NCBI GenBank assembly: GCA_937873715.1
Contig: CALMYJ010000026.1
Span: forward strand, 46,315 to 110,314
From: an uncultured Chitinophagaceae bacterium
GTDB taxonomy: Bacteria > Bacteroidota > Bacteroidia > Chitinophagales > Chitinophagaceae
Length of the DNA: 64,000 nucleotides
Direction of reading: 5' to 3'
The notes under the pieces were generated by a model. That model was given only the letters and a program-made list of their open reading frames with translations. It did not search any database and was not told the DNA's origin. This document shows positions 58,893 to 64,000 of this stretch, one piece after another; the first letter of the stretch is position 1; each line of letters begins with the position of its first letter. The translations under genes and the position numbers were made by a program.

Positions 58893-61490
58893 TTATTGAA
58901 CACGGATGTTTAAAGACTTTAAATCGGTATCGGCTGAGCTATTGCCGTACAGCAACTCGTAGTCTCCTTTTACCACCTTCATGGCACCGCTGGCTGCATC
59001 GTAAAATTCAAAAGCAGTGTAGGGCAATTGAATAGTTTCGTTGTTGCTGCTGCCTGCTGCCATATTTATTTTTTTAAATGCTCTTAGTGTTTTTAAAGGG
59101 CCGTCTTTGTCATGCTGTTTTTTTATATACACCTGCACTGTTTCGCTGCCGCTGCGTTTGCCCTTGTTGCTAACAGGTATGGTTAATAGCAATGTGTCGT
59201 TTTCCTGTATAGTTGTGGTATTGAGTTTAGCTTCACCGATGTTAAAATGGGTATAGCTTAAGCCAAACCCAAATTGAAATAGGGGGTTGGACATATAGCG
59301 GTAGGTTCTGCCTTTCATGGAATAATCTTCAAAATCGGCCAACTGTGTGGTGTCGGTATAAAATGTAATGGGCAGTTTTCCCGAAGGATTATAGTCGCCA
59401 AACAGTACATCGGCAACAGCCAGCCCGCCCGATTCGCCTGCATACCAGGCCTGCAGTATGGCATCGCAGCTTTCGGTTTCAGGCAGCAGGCCAATGGCAG
59501 AACCGGAGCAGTTAACAAAAACAATTTTTTTGCCTGCTGCTTTTAATGCTTGTAAACAATCCCGCTGCACTTGTGGTAACTGTATATCTGTGCGGTCGCC
59601 ACCTTTAAAGCCGGGATAGAGCACCGGCATTTCTTCCCCTTCCAGTAAAGTGGAAAGACCGCCCACAAAAATTACCTCATCAATATTTTTGAGTTTGTTG
59701 ATTAATCCTGAAAAATCAACATCTACTTCTTTGCCAAAATCAAATTCAAGATTTGCCTGCCAGTTGTTTAACTGGGCAAACTTTATTTCGATGGTATATT
59801 TTTTTCCTTTCTCTACTTTGTATGTGGCCCTTGAGGGCAATGTGCGCCAGTTAAAAGAACGGGCTATCAAACTGTCATTCACCAGTAATTCAAAGCGGCC
59901 GGTAGCGCCGTATTTAAATACTATTTCTTCCGTTTCGGGTGCTTCAAATGTTGTTGCATATATGGCTGAAAAATCTTCCAGCTTTACGCCGGGTGCAAAT
60001 TCATGATCACCTGCTGTGGTCATCTTCATGGGGTTGGTAATGACATTTGTGGTTACGCTTTCCCCCTGTAAATCCCTGTTGTTCCAGTAAGTGGCTTTAA
60101 AGCCTTTTTGTGTTCCGCTGCTGGTTTTAGAAAAATAGCTTTGTGTTACTTTGTTTTCAACCAGGTCGCATGCCTTGTCATATACTATGGCATTTGCACC
60201 CAGCTTCATCCTTATGCCTTTTAGAATACTAATGGTACTTACCGGTGTCCCATTGTAATTACCCCAAAGCATTGGCTCATCATCCGCATTAGGTCCTATT
60301 ACAGCAATCTTTTTTTTCGATTTTGATAAAGGGAGTCTATTGTTTTTGTTTTGCAATAATACCATGGATTCAAGGGCCATATCGAGCGACAGCCTACGGT
60401 GTGCTTCATTGTTGATGATGCTGGCCGGAATTTTTGTCCATGGTACAATAGCGTCATCATCCATTTCGCCTAATTCAAAACGCCCTTCCAGGGCTCTTTG
60501 CAAACGGATATTGATATCTGCTTCTGTGAGTAATCCTTTAGCAACGGCTTCGGGTAAATTTTTATAGGCATAACCATCCCAAACACATTCCACATCGGTG
60601 CCTGCAAGTACAGCTTTTGCGGAAGCATGTACGGCATCAGAAGAAACTTTGTGGCTGCTGTAAAAATCTGTAACCGCACCACAATCGGATACCACCACAT
60701 ATTTAAATCCCCATTGATGGCGAAGGATATTTTGCAGCAACCTGGCATTGCCGCAACAGGGTTCATCATCCAGGCGCTGGTAAGCACACATTACCTGCCT
60801 CACCGCTGCCTCCTGCACCAATGCTTTAAATGCAGGCAAATAGGTTTCCCATAAATCACGGGGATGCACTGCATTTAAATTAAGCTCATGCCGGCTCCAC
60901 TCCGGGCCGGAGTGTACGGCAAAATGCTTGGCGCAGGCCAGCAGCTTCCTGTATTTGGCATCGGCAGGGCCCTGTAAGCCTTTAACAACGGCAACGCCCA
61001 TACGGGAAGTAAGGTAGGGGTCTTCGCCATAAGTTTCCTGGCCACGGCCCCAGCGGGGATCACGGAAGATATTGATATTGGGTGTCCACACGGAGAGGCT
61101 CAAAAAGCGCCTGTTATCTTCTCCCTTTGCTTGTGCCTGGTTGTATTTGGCCCTTGTTTCATCTGATACGGCAGTAAAGATTTTATATACCAGTGCATCA
61201 TTGAATGATGCTGCCATGCCAATAGGTTCGGGAAAAACCGTAACATCATTATTGTTGGCCAGCCCATGTAAAGCCTCACTCCACCAGTTGAATTTTTTAA
61301 TGCCCAGCCTGGGTATGGCTGGGGATTGATCCTGCATCAGCAGGGCTTTTTCTTCCAGTGTTAATCTTCCAATTAAATCTTTGGCTCTTTCCTGTGTGCT
61401 GAGGTTTGGATTTTGAAAAGGAAAGTTTTGGGCACTACAAAAATTACAAATAAATAAACTTGTAATAAATGCCATTTTTTTTACCATCAT
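58893..61490 (-). CDS. GH3-family beta-xylosidase/glucosidase with PA14 insert
   Basis: 865 residues. A signal peptide (about 1-20, ending CSAQN) is followed by the GH3 barrel with FNWWSEALHGLANN, GRGQETYGEDPYLTSRMGVAVVKGLQG and the nucleophile motif YVVVSDCGAVTDFY (Asp about 269). The second GH3 domain holds a PA14-like insert (about 455-600, GFKATYWNNRDLQGESVTTN and ATGRFELLVNDSLIARS). The C-terminal Fn3-like domain (about 770-850, SNKGKRSGSETVQVYIK) ends the chain. The enzyme releases terminal beta-linked sugars, probably xylose in this context. There is a 158-base gap upstream, so a separate promoter is possible. Confidence 0.94.
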   Translation of the reverse strand: MMVKKMAFITSLFICNFCSAQNFPFQNPNLSTQERAKDLIGRLTLEEKALLMQDQSPAIPRLGIKKFNWWSEALHGLANNNDVTVFPEPIGMAASFNDALVYKIFTAVSDETRAKYNQAQAKGEDNRRFLSLSVWTPNINIFRDPRWGRGQETYGEDPYLTSRMGVAVVKGLQGPADAKYRKLLACAKHFAVHSGPEWSRHELNLNAVHPRDLWETYLPAFKALVQEAAVRQVMCAYQRLDDEPCCGNARLLQNILRHQWGFKYVVVSDCGAVTDFYSSHKVSSDAVHASAKAVLAGTDVECVWDGYAYKNLPEAVAKGLLTEADINIRLQRALEGRFELGEMDDDAIVPWTKIPASIINNEAHRRLSLDMALESMVLLQNKNNRLPLSKSKKKIAVIGPNADDEPMLWGNYNGTPVSTISILKGIRMKLGANAIVYDKACDLVENKVTQSYFSKTSSGTQKGFKATYWNNRDLQGESVTTNVITNPMKMTTAGDHEFAPGVKLEDFSAIYATTFEAPETEEIVFKYGATGRFELLVNDSLIARSFNWRTLPSRATYKVEKGKKYTIEIKFAQLNNWQANLEFDFGKEVDVDFSGLINKLKNIDEVIFVGGLSTLLEGEEMPVLYPGFKGGDRTDIQLPQVQRDCLQALKAAGKKIVFVNCSGSAIGLLPETESCDAILQAWYAGESGGLAVADVLFGDYNPSGKLPITFYTDTTQLADFEDYSMKGRTYRYMSNPLFQFGFGLSYTHFNIGEAKLNTTTIQENDTLLLTIPVSNKGKRSGSETVQVYIKKQHDKDGPLKTLRAFKKINMAAGSSNNETIQLPYTAFEFYDAASGAMKVVKGDYELLYGNSSADTDLKSLNIRVQ

Positions 61491-61648
61491 ATTTCGTTTT
61501 ACATTTTAAGTAACCAGTTTATGGTTGATACACTGTAATTGGTTTGCTATACCCGGCTGCATTGAAATGTAAATGGTGTGCCGCAACCATACATTCTGCT
61601 GATGAGATGACATGAACGTTTTTTCATGGCAGTGTTGGTACTCATGAT
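61491..61648. other. Short gap between the CE1 and GH3 genes
   Basis: 158 bases without a gene. It contains CATGAA / TTCATG around 61612-61629, a short inverted repeat, and an AT-rich stretch on the minus strand. It may hold a weak promoter or processing site within the xylan operon; nothing is firm. Confidence 0.3.
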
Positions 61649-63580
<1,932 letters not shown>

Positions 63581-64000
63581 TTACTTTTCAGTTAGTGTAT
63601 TGTAAGGTTTTATGATTTGATATTTTCCACCCAGGTGCATGAGGCTGAACAGGTACAGCAGTCCATCATAATAAGGATCAAAGTAGCCATCTTCGTACGG
63701 CTCCAGTTTTGCATTCCATAATTCATGGATAAAATCAAAACTTTTTTTGTCTTTTGTAATCATTGCCGTGGTGGCTACTGTAGCAACCAGGCCAAGCGAA
63801 TGTCTTAATTTTTTATATCCTCCTGCCTGTAATATTTCGGCAGGCGTACTGCCGTCGGTATTAAACTGGTCTTCAAATGTGCTGATACCTTTTGAGCGAA
63901 AAAAACGCTGTATTCTTTTGGCATAATCTTCCTGCCATGCTTTGTCTTTACCAAACCAGGCATAATCCATTGCAATATTCATAGGCACCCGCCATGAATC
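63581..64000 (-). CDS. GH8-family glycosidase, 5'-truncated by the window edge
   Basis: 140 codons of the 3' end; the start lies outside the window. The first visible residues, DSWRVPMNIAMDYAWFG, match the GH8 pattern, and TLTEK ends the chain. In this family the segment just before (not visible) holds the catalytic acid. GH8 enzymes in xylan operons are reducing-end xylose-releasing exo-oligoxylanases. Placement before the CE1, GH3, GH43 and GH51 genes supports that role. Confidence in family is fair because only the C-terminal third is seen. Confidence 0.72.
   Translation of the reverse strand, partial: DSWRVPMNIAMDYAWFGKDKAWQEDYAKRIQRFFRSKGISTFEDQFNTDGSTPAEILQAGGYKKLRHSLGLVATVATTAMITKDKKSFDFIHELWNAKLEPYEDGYFDPYYDGLLYLFSLMHLGGKYQIIKPYNTLTEK

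Overview
The window looks like a chromosomal segment from a member of the Bacteroidota, most likely the Chitinophagaceae or close relatives. The evidence is the gene families present (DUF4249, GLPGLI, TonB-dependent outer-membrane proteins, a Bacteroidota-type ppc, the miaB / sigma-54 activator / lptE / TPR / secG cluster), the near absence of Shine-Dalgarno sequences, and several promoters matching the Bacteroidota consensus TTTG-N19..21-TAnnTTTG. Most of the window is a core chromosome. I saw no tRNA, rRNA, CRISPR array, insertion sequence or prophage.

Layout. 1-3140: the 3' part of an AT-rich superfamily 1 helicase with a fused nuclease-like domain, probably the edge of a defence or accessory island, followed by a short unexplained boundary element. 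3272-11483: SIMPL-domain protein, an Lrp/AsnC regulator divergent from S-adenosylhomocysteinase, a secreted esterase, an LptF/LptG permease and PEP carboxylase. 11611-18735: the threonine operon (thrA-thrB-thrC) headed by a threonine-rich leader peptide, then a YiiX-like cysteine hydrolase and a DUF1003 protein. 18830-27592: ftsK, a DUF423 gene, aroK, an Mrp ATPase, a glycerophosphodiesterase, a PaiB-like flavoprotein, pyrF and a thioredoxin-like protein. 27654-39799: a long leftward run with yihY, mltG, secG, a TPR-like gene, lptE, a sigma-54 activator, miaB, a chromate module (chrA plus a ChrB-AraC fusion), a half-size TSUP transporter, ppa, a lipoprotein and phoH. 40254-47159: two convergent surface-protein pairs (TonB receptor + DUF4249, and GLPGLI + outer-membrane barrel). 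47338-55686: glgB, a TPR protein, a membrane protein, an M20 peptidase, an RRM protein, a small CBM48 protein, and an ECF sigma factor with a membrane partner. 55963-64000: a leftward carbohydrate operon with GH51, GH43, GH3, a double CE1 esterase and the end of a GH8 gene.

How the genes work together. The right-hand operon fits stepwise breakdown of acetylated or feruloylated arabinoxylan: esterases strip side groups, GH51 and GH43 remove arabinose, and GH3, GH43 and GH8 take oligosaccharides to xylose. The thr operon makes threonine from aspartate and is probably controlled by attenuation. The ChrB-AraC fusion probably senses chromate and regulates chrA. The lptE and lptF/G genes serve LPS export.

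Points most worth a second look: the unannotated threonine leader peptide, the ChrB-AraC fusion, the repeat tract that has invaded the 5' end of lptE and recurs between thrB and thrC, the perfect 36-bp palindrome upstream of miaB, the AT-rich helicase with an altered nuclease signature, and the two-headed CE1-linker-CE1 esterase.
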